Shown: positions 18,790 to 28,440, counted from the stretch's first letter. The stretch: DNA of 50,673 nt from Symbiodinium natans (GCA_905221605.1 CAJNDS010002834.1:397501-448173), one strand, 5' to 3'. Program-made: numbers and translations. The notes: generated from the letters alone by a model not told the origin.

Positions 18790-18901
18790 GTCGGCTGTCC
18801 TGTTTATTTCGCTTTGTGGTGGCCTTTCTGCAACTTTAGATCCTTAGCCTTTTTGGGTTTATTGGGTTTCTTCAGAAGGCAGCTAAACGTTTAAGTTGGA
18901 G
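18790..18901 (+). other. Intron flanked by a 20-bp direct repeat
   Basis: GGAGGTCGGCTGTCCTGTTT occurs at 18786-18805 and 18898-18917, 112 bp apart, straddling the 5' and the 3' splice site. Removing 18790-18901 leaves one intact copy and keeps the frame. Inside are pyrimidine-rich text and TTTAGATCC/GGGTTTATTGGGTTTC. Confidence 0.6.
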
Positions 18902-18953
18902 GTCGGCTGTCCTGTTTTTGCCTCGTCGTTGCCGGGCTTCATGCTGGGCTTGG
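18902..18953 (+). CDS. Internal exon following 18726-18789
   Basis: GGAG acceptor, 17 codons VGCPVFASSLPGFMLGL plus one base, donor G-GTTCCC. From the seventh codon nearly all third positions are G/C. It contains the second copy of the boundary repeat. Confidence 0.5.
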
Positions 18954-18971
18954 GTTCCCTAAATGATATAG

Positions 18972-19075
18972 GGTTTAGGGTTTAGGGTTTAGGGTTCAGG
19001 GTTCAGGGTTCAGGGTTCAGGGTTCAGGGTTCAGGGTTCAGGGCTCAGGGCTTAGGGTTTAGGGTTTAGGGTTTA
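18972..19075 (+). repeat. TTTAGGG tract with homogeneous TTCAGGG block
   Basis: Seven consecutive TTCAGGG variants near 18990-19040 between normal units. Confidence 0.95.
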
Positions 19076-19084
19076 GCCCTAAAC

Positions 19085-19157
19085 CCCAAAACTTAAAGCC
19101 CTGTGAAGCCGCCGCCATATACGTTGAGTCGAACCCAGGGCCCCAAAGAGAGTTTCC
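19085..19157 (-). CDS. Candidate internal exon (minus strand)
   Basis: Acceptor TATCATCAAG-G, GNSLWGPGFDSTYMAAASQG then FKFW plus one base, donor G-GTTTAGGG. Confidence 0.4.
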
Positions 19158-19563
19158 CTTGATGATAGAGTTCAGGGTTTAGGGTTTAGGGTTTAGGGTT
19201 TAGGGTTTAGGGTGTATTGTTGAAAGGGTTCAGGGTTTGGGGTTTGGGGTTTGGGGACGTTCAATAGTTCAAAAGCAACTCCAATGAGAGCCGAAGAGAC
19301 TCTGCTAGAGTGCCCTTGCTTTACGTGATTATGTTTTGGTTTGGGGCATAGACTTTAATGAGGGTGTTGACAAATCAAATGAAGCCTCCTTCCATAAAAA
19401 AGGGGGTGCCCTCAGCGTTGGCCAGGACCCTGACACCCCGAAAACTTGAATCTTAGACCTGACCTGCCTATACCCTGCAGAACCATACGCACCCAGTAAA
19501 TATGAGCATTTGGCCTATATAGTTCCTGAGCTTTGTAGGCTTGGGGGCCTGCAGCTGTCTCAC

Positions 19564-19609
19564 CGAGGGTTCCCGGAACGTAGCCGTAAGCCCTCAACGC
19601 AGTCACCCC
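19564..19609 (-). CDS. Internal exon (minus strand)
   Basis: Acceptor CCCGTAG-G, 15 codons GVTALRAYGYVPGTL plus one base, donor G-GTGAGAC. About 80% G/C third positions. The minus ORF 19412-19606 continues past the donor with poorer composition. Confidence 0.5.
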
Positions 19610-19679
19610 CTACGGGATCCGCCCCCGACCCCCCACCACCCCCACAATAAAAGAGAGCGAGAGAGATAAAGCATACAAA

Positions 19680-19840
19680 TCAAAGCCCTAATCCCTAAAC
19701 ACCCTAACTAGACCCTAAACACCCTAAACTCCTAAACTCCTAAACTCTCTAGCCCTCACCCCTAAACCCTACCCTAAACCCTAAACCCACGTAAACCACC
19801 CTAAACCCTAACCCTAAACCCCAAACCCTAGACCTTAAAC
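19680..19840 (-). repeat. Decayed CCCTAAA stretch
   Basis: CCCTAAACACCCTAAACT-like variants. The island at 19845-19930 has two open plus frames (MACHGWGQSLVCALAGNS; AGAKASFAPWLGIHGQWKWG) and may be an exon before TTTAGGG at 19940. Confidence 0.7.
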
Positions 19841-20098
19841 CAACCCATGGCGTGCCATGGCTGGGGCCAAAGCCTCGTTTGCGCCTTGGCTGGGAATTCA
19901 CGGGCAGTGGAAGTGGGGAGTTGCCGAAAATAGGGTTTATGGTTTAGGGTTTAGGGTTTAGGGTTTAGGGTTTCGGTTAGGGGACCTGAGCCTAGTTTTC
20001 TTTGGTCGAAGCAGTGGCATGTTGTTCTTGGAGTTGATGGTTTTGTGAGGTTAGGGTTTGGATTTTGAGCTTACGACCGACACCCCCTAAAGCCCTAA

Positions 20099-20218
20099 CC
20101 CAGACCCCTGGGAGGATCCAAAAAATAGATCCCCTGAAGGGTTCCGAAGAGTGACCCAATAGCAGTATAGGGTACTACTTGGGGGGGTCTATTTTTGGGA
20201 TCCTCCCAGGGGTCTGGG
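20099..20218. repeat. Long near-perfect palindrome
   Basis: Left arm 20099-20134 (CCCAGACCCCTGGGAGGATC, then CAAAAAATAGATCCCC) pairs with right arm 20182-20218. The centre of about 47 bp is unique. A hairpin element distinct from families A to D. Confidence 0.85.
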
Positions 20219-20224
20219 AAGCCA

Positions 20225-20625
20225 ACCCTAAACCCTAAACCCTAAACCCTAAACCCCAAACCCCAAACCCTAAACCCTAAACCCTAAACCCTAAACCCCA
20301 AACCCTCAAGCCAAAAATAAGCCACCAAACCCCTGACCCAGGTGCGCCCTCGCAGAGGCCAGGCTTCCGTCTGCTAGGAAAGGTGTGTCGGTTTAGGGTT
20401 TAGGGTTTAGGGTTTGGGGTTAGGGTTTAGGGTTTAGGGTTTAGGGTTTAGGGTTTAAGGTTGTTCAGCACCTCTCATGTCCCTGAACCCTAAGCTCTTT
20501 TGGGGCTTGGGTGCAGGGTGCCGCGCCATCTGTCAGGGTTGATGGGTTTAGGGTTTAGGGTTTAGGGTTTAGGGTTTAGGGTTTTAGGTTTGGGGTGTAG
20601 GGTTTAGGGTTTAGGGTGACCCCAA
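20225..20625. repeat. CCCTAAA then TTTAGGG tracts
   Basis: CCCTAAA with CCCCAAA 20225-20310; TTTAGGG 20395-20465, 20545-20585 and 20595-20620. Island near 20340-20390 reads TQVRPRRGQASVC on plus and is open on minus too. Confidence 0.85.
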
Positions 20626-20629
20626 ACTC

Positions 20630-21420
20630 TAAACCCTGAAGCCTGAACCCCAATCCACAGGGGGCTTAAGAGGCTTATGCCCTGCACCATGTTTAGGGCT
20701 TATAGGGTCTTGAGGTAATGTCAATGCCAATGCAGTATCCGAACTTAACATCCCTAAACCCTAAACCCAACTCCAGGTATAGTTCAAGGAAGGTTTACGG
20801 CACGGAGATACGGGTTCAGGGGTTTAAAGGTATAGGGGTTTAGGGTTTTAGGGTTTGCAAAACCTTAAAGCCTAAACAAACCCTAAACCCTAAACCCTAA
20901 GCCCCAGAGGTGTAAGGGTTCTTGCTGTTTGTCTGAGGGCATTTGAGTTCCTCATGGGGGTGTCTACGTGGTCCTGCTAGGCGAGGTTGGTAGGAGCGTT
21001 GTAGGGTTTCAGGGTTTAGGGTTCAGGGTTTAGGGACGAGAAGACCCAGGCATGATTCTTCCTTCATAGGACAGGGTTTTCCGGCTTCTGTACCTCTGAG
21101 CATTGTAAAGACATGTCGCAACGCCAAACCCCCTGCCCCCGGCACACAAAGAAATCGAAGCAAAATCTCCTAGACCTGAAGCTGAAACGCTAAACCCTTA
21201 AACGTTCCGCTTTTTTGTGGTTTAGGGTTTAAGGCTTTTGGGCTTGGAATTGTTTAGGGTCTTTGTTCTTTTGAGCCATAGGTTGAGGGAACTTTTCCAA
21301 AGGCAGGAGCATGGCAGGATTTATCTTGAAAGGCCCCCGAACCCCCCCCACACCCTACTGAACCCTGAAGGCCCTAAACCCTAAGAACTGCCAAAGCCCT
21401 AGAAAACCATCGACACTGAC
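20630..21420. other. No firm gene; scattered decayed repeats
   Basis: Short CCCTAAA/TTTAGGG pieces and unique text. A possible plus exon near 21105-21168 reads TCRNAKPPAPGTQRNRSKIS; not supported by clear splice sites. Confidence 0.5.
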
Positions 21421-21511
21421 CCCTCATGGCGGCCAACAAACCTTCAACCCCAAAACCCAAAACCCCAAACCCTAAACCCTAAACCCTAAACCCTACACCC
21501 TAAACCCTAAA

Positions 21512-21586
21512 CCCCTGATTGCGGCTCCGCCCCTTGCCACGCCCCAAAGATAGGCGCAGGCAGCAGCTTGGTGTTCTCAAGCCAGC
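21512..21586 (-). CDS. Internal exon (minus strand)
   Basis: Acceptor TTTGCTTCACAG-G, 75 nt, donor GGG-GTTTAGGG. Two frames are open: WLENTKLLPAPIFGAVARGG (about 67% G/C third positions) and AGLRTPSCCLRLSLGPWQGA. The second is phase-compatible with upstream exon 21716-21793. The donor is a telomere heptamer. Confidence 0.45.
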
Positions 21587-21715
21587 CTGTGAAGCAAAGA
21601 GTTAGGGTTAGGGTTTAGGGTTTTAATGTTTAGGGCTTAGGGTTTAGGGTCTAGGGTTGAGGGTTCAGGGTGTTTATTCAGTGCCTTTGGGATGCTTTGG
21701 GTACGTAGCTCAGAC

Positions 21716-21793
21716 CCCCGGTATCCCCAACTCGCACTTGAACCAGCTGTAGGGAGAGTAGGAGCACTGGGATCTCGCGTCGTCTCTCTTGAC
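21716..21793 (-). CDS. Internal exon (minus strand)
   Basis: Acceptor CATATCGAG-G, 26 codons in phase 0: VKRDDARSQCSYSPYSWFKC then ELGIPG, donor GGG-GTCTGA. About 85% of third positions are G/C, among the highest in the repeat-rich region. The 129-bp gap to exon 21512-21586 (GT...CAG) contains CCCTAAA repeats. Confidence 0.55.
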
Positions 21794-21814
21794 CTCGATA
21801 TGGGTTTCGTAAGT

Positions 21815-21875
21815 TCAGGCTTTAGGGTTTAGGGTTTAGGGTTTAGGGTTTAGGGTTTAGGGTTTAGGGTTTTGG
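21815..21875 (+). repeat. TTTAGGG tract
   Basis: Seven units; 21880-22030 holds no clear exon; another tract 22030-22075 ends the telomere-rich segment. Confidence 0.95.
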
Positions 21876-22093
21876 GCCTCGAGGGTCTAGAAGGTCTGGA
21901 GCCTTGTGTGTTGGAAAGCACAGAAAATTGCCATGGCTTCACTCTTTGCCATGATAGGCACGGCCGAGACCTGGCTGCATGGGTGTAGAACCCCCCACAC
22001 CAGTCTCCTCCAAAGACCCTAAACCTTGATGGTTTAGGGTTTAGGATTTAGGGTTTAGGGTTTAGGGTTTAGGGTGTTCCAAAGTGCCGCGGT

Positions 22094-22120
22094 CCCGACC
22101 CGCGCCAGGGGCGGGTCGGG
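22094..22120. repeat. Perfect GC-rich hairpin at left edge of block
   Basis: CCCGACCCGC (22094-22103), 7-nt loop, GCGGGTCGGG (22111-22120). It lies about 20 bp inside the point where telomere repeats stop. Confidence 0.85.
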
Positions 22121-22335
22121 CCACCTCGGTGCAGCGGATCCCACCCCAACCACCCAAACTACCGCCTTTTTCGGGTTTAGAGCGGTCTACCCTCCACAGC
22201 CCCCTATCAAGGGGGCTTACACCTCGAGTCTCCCCGCTGGCCGGGGTGGGACGCAGGGAGCGGGACAATCTGTTGTTTCACCCATACTGCGTTTAAGACA
22301 CCCTCAAGCCCAATTCCGGACCCAAGCTCATTCAT

Positions 22336-22693
22336 ATGGCAGAATGGCGAGGGCCAAGCGCGGAAGGCCCGGCCACCCGCTGGCGCAAGGCCTTCTCTGG
22401 CCCAGCTTGGTCTTTGTTGACAGGACCTCCTATGCTGGGGTCGCACGTCTTGGGCCCGGCCTCCCCACCGACCGGGGTCGCGCAAGGGCCGGCGAGGGGC
22501 AACCCTGGCGGGCGGCGACCATGGCGGGGTGTGGTGGGGGCAACCCTGGCAATAGCAAGGGCAACGCAAGGGCAGCCCTGGTGGGGGCAACCCCGCTGGC
22601 GGGGGCAACCCCGGCACGGGCAAGGGCCCTTCCCGCATCTGGGGCCCATATGGCACAAGAAGCCCTGCTCAGCAACAAAACAACACTTCATAG
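22336..22693 (+). other. GC-rich ORF-like region, status unclear
   Basis: Several long ORFs overlap in all frames. One plus frame reads GLLWPSLVFVDRTSYAGVAR and may be coding. From 22500 the 16-bp repeat unit begins and long ORFs are artefacts. Confidence 0.3.
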
Positions 22694-22749
22694 AGAAGGA
22701 CGACGAAGCCTTGCCAGCGCGCGAGGAGGCCGAGGCCGTCGCAGAGAAG
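22694..22749 (+). CDS. Candidate exon within GC-rich block
   Basis: Acceptor TTCATAG, two bases plus 18 codons KDDEALPAREEAEAVAEK, donor AAG-GTGCGC. About 83% G/C third positions; acidic helical peptide. Not explained by the repeat unit. Confidence 0.45.
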
Positions 22750-22960
22750 GTGCGCAATTCCTGAGTAGGCGACGTGAGGAGGTGTGGAACCCTGACAGGG
22801 CAAGCTGGCGAGGGCAATGTCACCCTGGCGGGGTCAACCCTGGCGGAACCCTGCCAAGGGCAACCCTAACTCGGTGGCAACCCTGGGCAACGCTGGTGGG
22901 GACCAGGCCTGGTGGGGGCAACCCTGGCAGGGGTAGAACTGGGCAACCCGGCGTTGCGAT
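22750..22960 (+). repeat. Diverged 16-bp unit array
   Basis: GGCAACCCTGG-like units with irregular spacing, leading up to the AT-rich cob fragment. Confidence 0.8.
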
Positions 22961-22991
22961 AGAAACCATTAAATCTACTGGACGTCTTAAC

Positions 22992-23285
22992 TTAAAAATA
23001 GAATGACATTGAAAGACTTCTCATAAAGTAAAATAGGATGAATATAGAAGTAAATAAGATAATGAATCCTGCATTTTTATTTGGTACAGCTTTTAACATA
23101 GCATATTGGCATAAGAAATACCATTCAGGTACGATATGTAAAGGAGTAAGTAATCCACATGCTTCTAATGCATTATCTGGATGTGAGAAAGAAGAGAAGC
23201 CGAAATGAATTTGAAGAAGATATAGATAGAGAATTAATATCTTTCCATAGAAACCTTTACTAATAATGAACGGAAAAATGCTATT
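22992..23285 (-). pseudogene. cob: Nuclear copy of mitochondrial cytochrome b, 3' part
   Basis: Cytochrome b is the quinol-binding, haem-carrying core of respiratory complex III, normally encoded in mitochondrial DNA. Read on the minus strand, 97 codons include SHPDNALEACGLLTPLHIVP then EWYFLCQYAMLKAVPNKN then AGFIILFTSIFILFYF. The P-E-W-Y motif of the Qo site is intact. Upstream, LRNPTNNRIAFF is in another frame (to about 23325); the shift falls in a T-run at 23275-23280. The piece is strongly AT-rich, unlike everything around it, and only the C-terminal part is present. It is therefore a broken organelle-to-nucleus insertion (NUMT) embedded between 16-bp repeat arrays. Residue pattern is of alveolate (dinoflagellate) type from memory of the family; a search would settle it. 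Confidence 0.85.
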
Positions 23286-23344
23286 CTATTGTTAGTGGGA
23301 TTCCTTAAGGAATATTAGAAGATAGAAAATGTAGCTTAAAAATA

Positions 23345-24312
23345 TGAAAACTGGCGGGGGCAAACCTCGGGGCAACCCTGGCGGGGGCAACCCTGGCGGG
23401 GGCAACCCTGGCGGGGGCAACCCTGGCGGGGGCAACCCTGGCGGGGGCAACCCTGGTAGGGGCAACCGCGGCAACCCAATGGGGCAACCCTGGCGGGCAA
23501 CCCTGGCAACCCGGTGGGGGCAACCCTGCCAGGGCAACCCTGGCGAGGTGGGGGGAACCCTGGCGGGGGCAACCTTGGCGGGGCCAACCTGGCGGGCAAC
23601 CCTGCCGGGCAACCCTGGCGGGGTGGCGGGGACAACCCTAACCGGGCGGGGGCAACCCTGGCGGGCGCAACCGTGGCCGGGGCAACCCTGGCGGGGGCAA
23701 CCCTGGGGGCAACCCTGGCAGGAGCAACCCTGGTGGGGGCAACCCGACAGAGCAACCCTGCTGAAGGCAACCCGGCGGGGGCAACATTGGCTCCCTGAAA
23801 AAGCAACCCTGCCGGGGCCCAACCCTGGCGGGGGCAAATTTGGTGGGGCAACCCTGGCGGGGGCAACCGCAACCCTGGCGAAACCCACCCTTTGTGGTGG
23901 GGGGCAACTTCGGTGGGGGCAACCGCGGCAAGCCTGGTGGGGGGGCAACCCTGGCAGGGGCAACCCGGCGGGGGCAACATTGGCTCCCTCAACCCTGGTG
24001 GGGGCAACCTGGTGGGGGCAGGGCAGGTGGGGGCAACATTGGTTTCTGAAAAAAACACCCCTGGTGGGGGCAACCCTGGTGGGGCCAGGGCAACCCTGGC
24101 GGGGGCAACCCTGGCGAGGCAACCCTGGCGGGGGCAACCCTGGTGGGGGCAACCCTGGCGGGGGCAACTCTGGCGGGGGCAACCCTGGCGGGGGCAACCC
24201 TGGCGGGGGCAACCCTGGGGCAACCCTGACGGGGGCAACCCTGGCGGGGGCAACCCTGGCGGGGGCAACCCTGGCGGGGGCAACCCTGGCGGGGGCAACC
24301 CTGGCGGGGGCA
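23345..24312 (+). repeat. 16-bp unit array, segment 1
   Basis: Unit GGCGGGGGCAACCCTG, repeated with point changes and small deletions. Because 16 is not a multiple of 3 the array is open in several frames on both strands, giving false Gly-Asn-Pro or Pro-Ala-Arg-Val proteins. Confidence 0.97.
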
Positions 24313-24600
24313 ATGTGAGGTTTAAACGTATGTGTATATATACATATATACACATACATACACATATGTCTCAAAGGAGCTGGCGGGGGCCACTAATGGA
24401 GAACTTTGGCAGGGCGAGAAGCCTGAATAGGCGAGGCCAATTCCGGCGACCAACCCAAGTAGGCTGGCGGCAACCCTGTCACATGTATATATGTCTGGAG
24501 TCGCCCTTCATAGACAAAAATGACTAAGCGGCAAGGGCAATTCTGGGGGGCAACCTGAGGGGGCCTAGTCGGCTGGCGGGGGCAAGCCTGGCGGGGGCAA
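24313..24600. repeat. AT-rich cassette, copy 1 of 4
   Basis: Starts GTGAGGTTTAAACGTATGTG with alternating TATACA/CACATA, then GGAGCTGGCGGGGGCCACTA, then CACATGTATATATGTCTGGA and TTCATAGACAAAAATGACTA. Copies 2-4 begin near 25628, 27031 and 27619. On the minus strand each encodes LVIFVYEGRLQTYIHVTG, probably by chance. Confidence 0.9.
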
Positions 24601-25627
24601 TCCTGGTGGGGGCAATCCTGGCAGGGGCAGCCCTGGCGGGGGGCAACCCTGGCGGGAGCAACCCTGGTGGGGGCAACCCTGACAAGGAGCAACCCTGGTG
24701 GGGGCAACCCGGCGGGGGCAACATTGGCTCCCTGCAGGGGGCAACCCTGGCGGGCAACCCTGGCGGGCTGGCGGTGGCGGGGGCAACCCTGGCGGGGGCA
24801 ACCCTGGTGGGGCAACCCTGGCGGGGGCAACCCTGGTAGGGGCAACCGCGCCAACCCAATGGGCAACCCTGGCGGGCAACCCTGGCAACCCGGTGGGGGC
24901 AACCCTGCCAGGGCAACCCTGGCGGGGGGGCAACCCTGGCGAGGTGGGGGGAACCCTCCTGGCGGGGCCAACCTGGCGGGCAACCCTGGCGGGCAACCCT
25001 GGCGGGGGCGGGGGCAACCCTGGGGGCAACCCTGGCAGGAGCAACCCTGGTGGGGGCAACCCGACAGAGCAACCCTGCTGAAGGCAACCCGGCGGGGGCA
25101 ACATTGGCTCCCTGAAAAAGCAACCCTGCCGGGGCCCAACCCTGGCGGGGGCAAATTTGGTGGGGCAACCCTGGCGGGGGCAACCGCAACCCTGGCGAAA
25201 CCAACCCTTTGTGGTGGGGGGCAACTTCGGTGGGGGCAACCGCGGCAACCCTGGTGGGGGGGCAACCCTGGCAGGGGCAACCCGGCGGGGGCAACATTGG
25301 CTCCCTCAACCCTTGGTGGGGGCAACCTGGTGGGGGCAGGGCAGGGGGGGGCAACATTGGTTTCTGAAAAAACACCCCTGGCGGGGGCAACCCTGGTGGG
25401 GCCAGGGCAACCCTGGCGGGGGCAACCCTGGCGAGGCAACCCTGGCGGGGGCAACCCTGGCGGGGGCAACCCTGGCGGGGGCAACTCTGGCGGGGGCAAC
25501 CCTGGCGGGGGCAACCCTGGCGGGGTCCTGGGGCAACCCTGACGGGGGCAACCCTGGCGGGGGCAACCCTGGCGGGGGCAACCCTGGCGGGGGCAACCCT
25601 GGCGGGGGCAACCCTGGCGGGGGCAAT
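24600..25627 (+). repeat. 16-bp unit array, segment 2
   Basis: Same internal order of variant units as segments 1 and 3 (for example GCAACATTGGCTCCCTG, GGCAACCGCAACCCTGGCGA), so segments are copies of a ~1.3-1.4 kb higher-order unit. Confidence 0.97.
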
Positions 25628-25925
25628 GTGAGGTATAAACGTATGTGTATATATACATATATACACATACATACACATATGTCTCAAAGGAGCTGGCGGG
25701 GGCCACTAATGGAGAACTTTGGCAGGGCGAGAAGCCTGAATAGGCGAGGCCAATTCCGGCGACCAACCCAAGTAGGCTGGCGGCAACCCCTGTCACATGC
25801 AAATATGTCTGGAGTCGCCCTTCATAGACAAAAATGACTAAGCGGCAAGGGCAATTCTGGGGGGCAACCTGAGGGGGCCTAGTCGGCTGGCGGGGGCAAG
25901 CCTGGCGGGGGCAATCCTGGTGGGG
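25628..25925. repeat. AT-rich cassette, copy 2
   Basis: Nearly identical to copy 1; about 1.31 kb downstream of it. Confidence 0.9.
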
Positions 25926-27030
25926 GCAATCCTGGCAGGGGCAACCCTGGCGGGGGCAACCCTGGCGGGGCAACCCTGGCGGGAGCAACCCTGGTGGGGG
26001 CAACCCTGACAAGGAGCAACCCTGCTAAGGCAACCCGGCGGGGGCAACATTGGCTCCCTGCAGGGGGCAACCTGGCGGGCAACCCTGGCGGGCTGGCGGT
26101 GGCGGGGGCAACCCTGGCGGGGGCAACCCTGGTGGGGCAACCCTGGCGGGGGCAACCCTGGTAGGGGCAACTGCGGCAACCCAATGGGGCAACCCTGGCG
26201 GGCAACCCTGGCAACCCGGTGGGGGCAACCCTGCCAGGGCAAGCCTGGCGGGGGGGCAACCGGCGAGGTGGTGGGGGGAACCCTCCTGGCGGGGCCAACC
26301 TGGCGGGCAACCCTGGCGGGCAACCCTGGCGGGGTGGCGGAGTGGGGGAGGGGGTGAGTGGGGAGTGGGGGAGTGGGGGAGTGGGGGAGTGGGGGAGTGG
26401 GGGAGTGGGGGAGTGGGGGAGGGACAACCCTAACCGGGCAACCCTGGCAGGGGCAACCCTGGCAGGCGCAACCGTGGCCGGGGCAACCCTGGCGGGGGCA
26501 ACCCTGGGGGCAACCCTGGCAGGAGCAACCCTGGTGGGGGCAACCCGACAGAGCAACCCTGCTGAAGGCAACCCGGCGGGGGCAACATTGGCTCCCTGAA
26601 AAAGCAACCCTGCCTTGGCCCAACCCTGGCGGGGGCAAATTTGGTGGGGCAACCCTGGCGGGGGCAACCGCAACCCTGGCGAAACCAACCCTTTGTGGTG
26701 GGGGGCAACTTCGGTGGGGGCAACCGCGGCAACCCTGGTGGGGGGGCAACCCTGGCAGGGGCAACCCGGCGGGGGCAACATTGGCTCCCTCAACCCTGGT
26801 GGGGACAACCTGGTGGGGGCAGGGCAGGTGGGGGCAACATTGGTTCAACTTTGGTGGGGCCAGGGCAACCCTGGCGGGGGCAACCCTGGCGAGGCAACCC
26901 TGGCGGGGGCAACCCTGGTGGGGGCAACCCTGGCGGGGGCAACTCTGGCGGGGGCAACCCTGGCGGGGGCAACCCTGGCGGGGGCAACCCTGGGGCAACC
27001 CTGACGGGGGCAACCCTGGCGGGGGCAATG
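25925..27030 (+). repeat. 16-bp unit array, segment 3 with GTGGGGGA insert
   Basis: Same order as segment 2, but 26338-26420 carries a GGGAGTGG/GTGGGGGA microsatellite not found in the other copies. Confidence 0.95.
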
Positions 27031-27330
27031 TGAGGTATAAACGTATGTGTATATATACATATATACACATACATACACATATGTCTCAAAGGAGCTGGCG
27101 GGGGCCACTAATGGAGAACTTTGGCAGGGCGAGAAGCCTGAATAGGCGAGGCCAATTCCGGCGACCAACCCAAGTAGGCTGGCGGCAACCCTGTCACATG
27201 TATATATGTCTGGAGTCGCCCTTCATAGACAAAAATGACTAAGCGGCAAGGGCAATTCTGGGGGGCAACCTGAGGGGGCCTAGTCGGCTGGCGGGGGCAA
27301 GCCTGGCGGGGGCAATCCTGGTGGGGGCAA
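27031..27330. repeat. AT-rich cassette, copy 3
   Basis: Identical order to copy 1; about 1.40 kb downstream of copy 2. Confidence 0.9.
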
Positions 27331-27618
27331 TCCTGGCAGGGGCAACCCTGGCGGGGCAACCCTGGCGGGGGCAACCCTGGCGGGAGCAACCCTGGTGGGG
27401 GCAACCCTGACAAGGAGCAACCCTGGTGGGGGCAACCCGGCGGGGGCAACATTGGCTCCCTGCAGGGGGCAACCCTGGCGGGCAACCCTGGCGGGCTGGC
27501 GGTGGCGGGGGCAACCCTGGTGGGGCAACCCTGGTGGGGGCAACCCTGACGGGGGCAACCCTGGCGGGGGCAACCCTGGCAGGGGCAACCCTGGCGGGGG
27601 CAACCCTGGCGGGGGCAA
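27330..27618 (+). repeat. 16-bp unit array, shortened segment 4
   Basis: Only the first and last parts of the higher-order unit remain; spacing between cassettes 3 and 4 drops to about 0.59 kb. Confidence 0.9.
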
Positions 27619-27635
27619 TGTGAGGTATAAACGTA

Positions 27636-27673
<38 letters not shown>

Positions 27674-27880
27674 CATATATGTCTGGAGTCTCAAAGGAGC
27701 TGGCGGGGGCCACTAATGGAGAACTTTGGCAGGGCGAGAAGCCTGAATAGGCGAGGCCAATTCCGGCGACCAACCCAAGTAGGCTGGCGGCAACCCTGTC
27801 ACATGTATATATGTCTGGAGTCGCCCTTCATAGACAAAAATGACTAAGCGGCAAGGGGCAATTCTGGGGGGAATGTGAGG
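27619..27880. repeat. AT-rich cassette, copy 4
   Basis: TA repeat expanded relative to copies 1-3, with an extra TGTCTGGAG inserted; flanking text conserved. Confidence 0.9.
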
Positions 27881-28245
27881 GGGCCTTGTAGGCTGGCGGG
27901 GGCAAGCCTGGCGGGGGCAACCCTGGCGGGGGCAACCCTGGCAGGGGCAACCCTGGCGGGGGCAACCCTGTGGCGGGGCAAGCCTGGCGCAGGGGCAACT
28001 TTGGTGGGGCAAACCTGGTGGGGTCAACCCTGGGGCAACTTTGGTGGGGGCAAACCTGGTGGGGGCAACCCTGGTGGGGGCAACCCTGGGGCAACCCTGG
28101 TGGGGGCAACCCTGGCGGGGGCAACCCCAACCCTGGTGGGGGCAACCCTGGCGGGGGCAACCCTGCGAAGGCAACCCTGCCAGGGGCCAACCCTGGCAGG
28201 GGCAACCCTGGCGGGGGCAACCCTGGCGGGGGCAACCTGGCGGGG
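27880..28245 (+). repeat. 16-bp unit array, terminal segment
   Basis: Units with TTTGGTGGGG variants, ending GGCGCAACAGCTTCTTCGG. The array then stops abruptly. Confidence 0.95.
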
Positions 28246-28364
28246 GCGCAACAGCTTCTTCGGCCCGACCTCCCCCGCCGGGGTCGCGCGTCGGGGGTTA
28301 AGGGTTAATCCATTATTACATTGTGCCCTATGGCTAGCAGGGATGCATCAGGTGTGGCAAGCTC

Positions 28365-28440
28365 GATCTGCTTGGCAAAGCAAGCAGATCTCGAAGCGGT
28401 AGCGTTCAGTTGTACCGGCCGCCGCCTGGCGCGGGCGGCC
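28365..28440. repeat. Two hairpins at right edge of GC-rich block
   Basis: GATCTGCTTG (28365-28374), 6-nt loop, CAAGCAGATC (28381-28390) is perfect. GGCCGCC (28417-28423) pairs with GGCGGCC (28434-28440). Not a tRNA: no cloverleaf arms or T-loop seen. Confidence 0.75.

Noticed and set aside
23068-23207. Plus-strand ORF in the AT-rich patch (MNPAFLFGTAFNIAYWHKKY)
   Set aside because: It is the antisense of the cytochrome b fragment, whose minus-strand reading has the conserved motif.
23292-28308. Many 100-540-residue ORFs on both strands (Gly-Asn-Pro, Pro-Ala-Arg-Val, Pro-Arg-Gln-Gly-Cys repeats)
   Set aside because: They are translations of the 16-bp satellite, open in several frames on both strands because of its composition.
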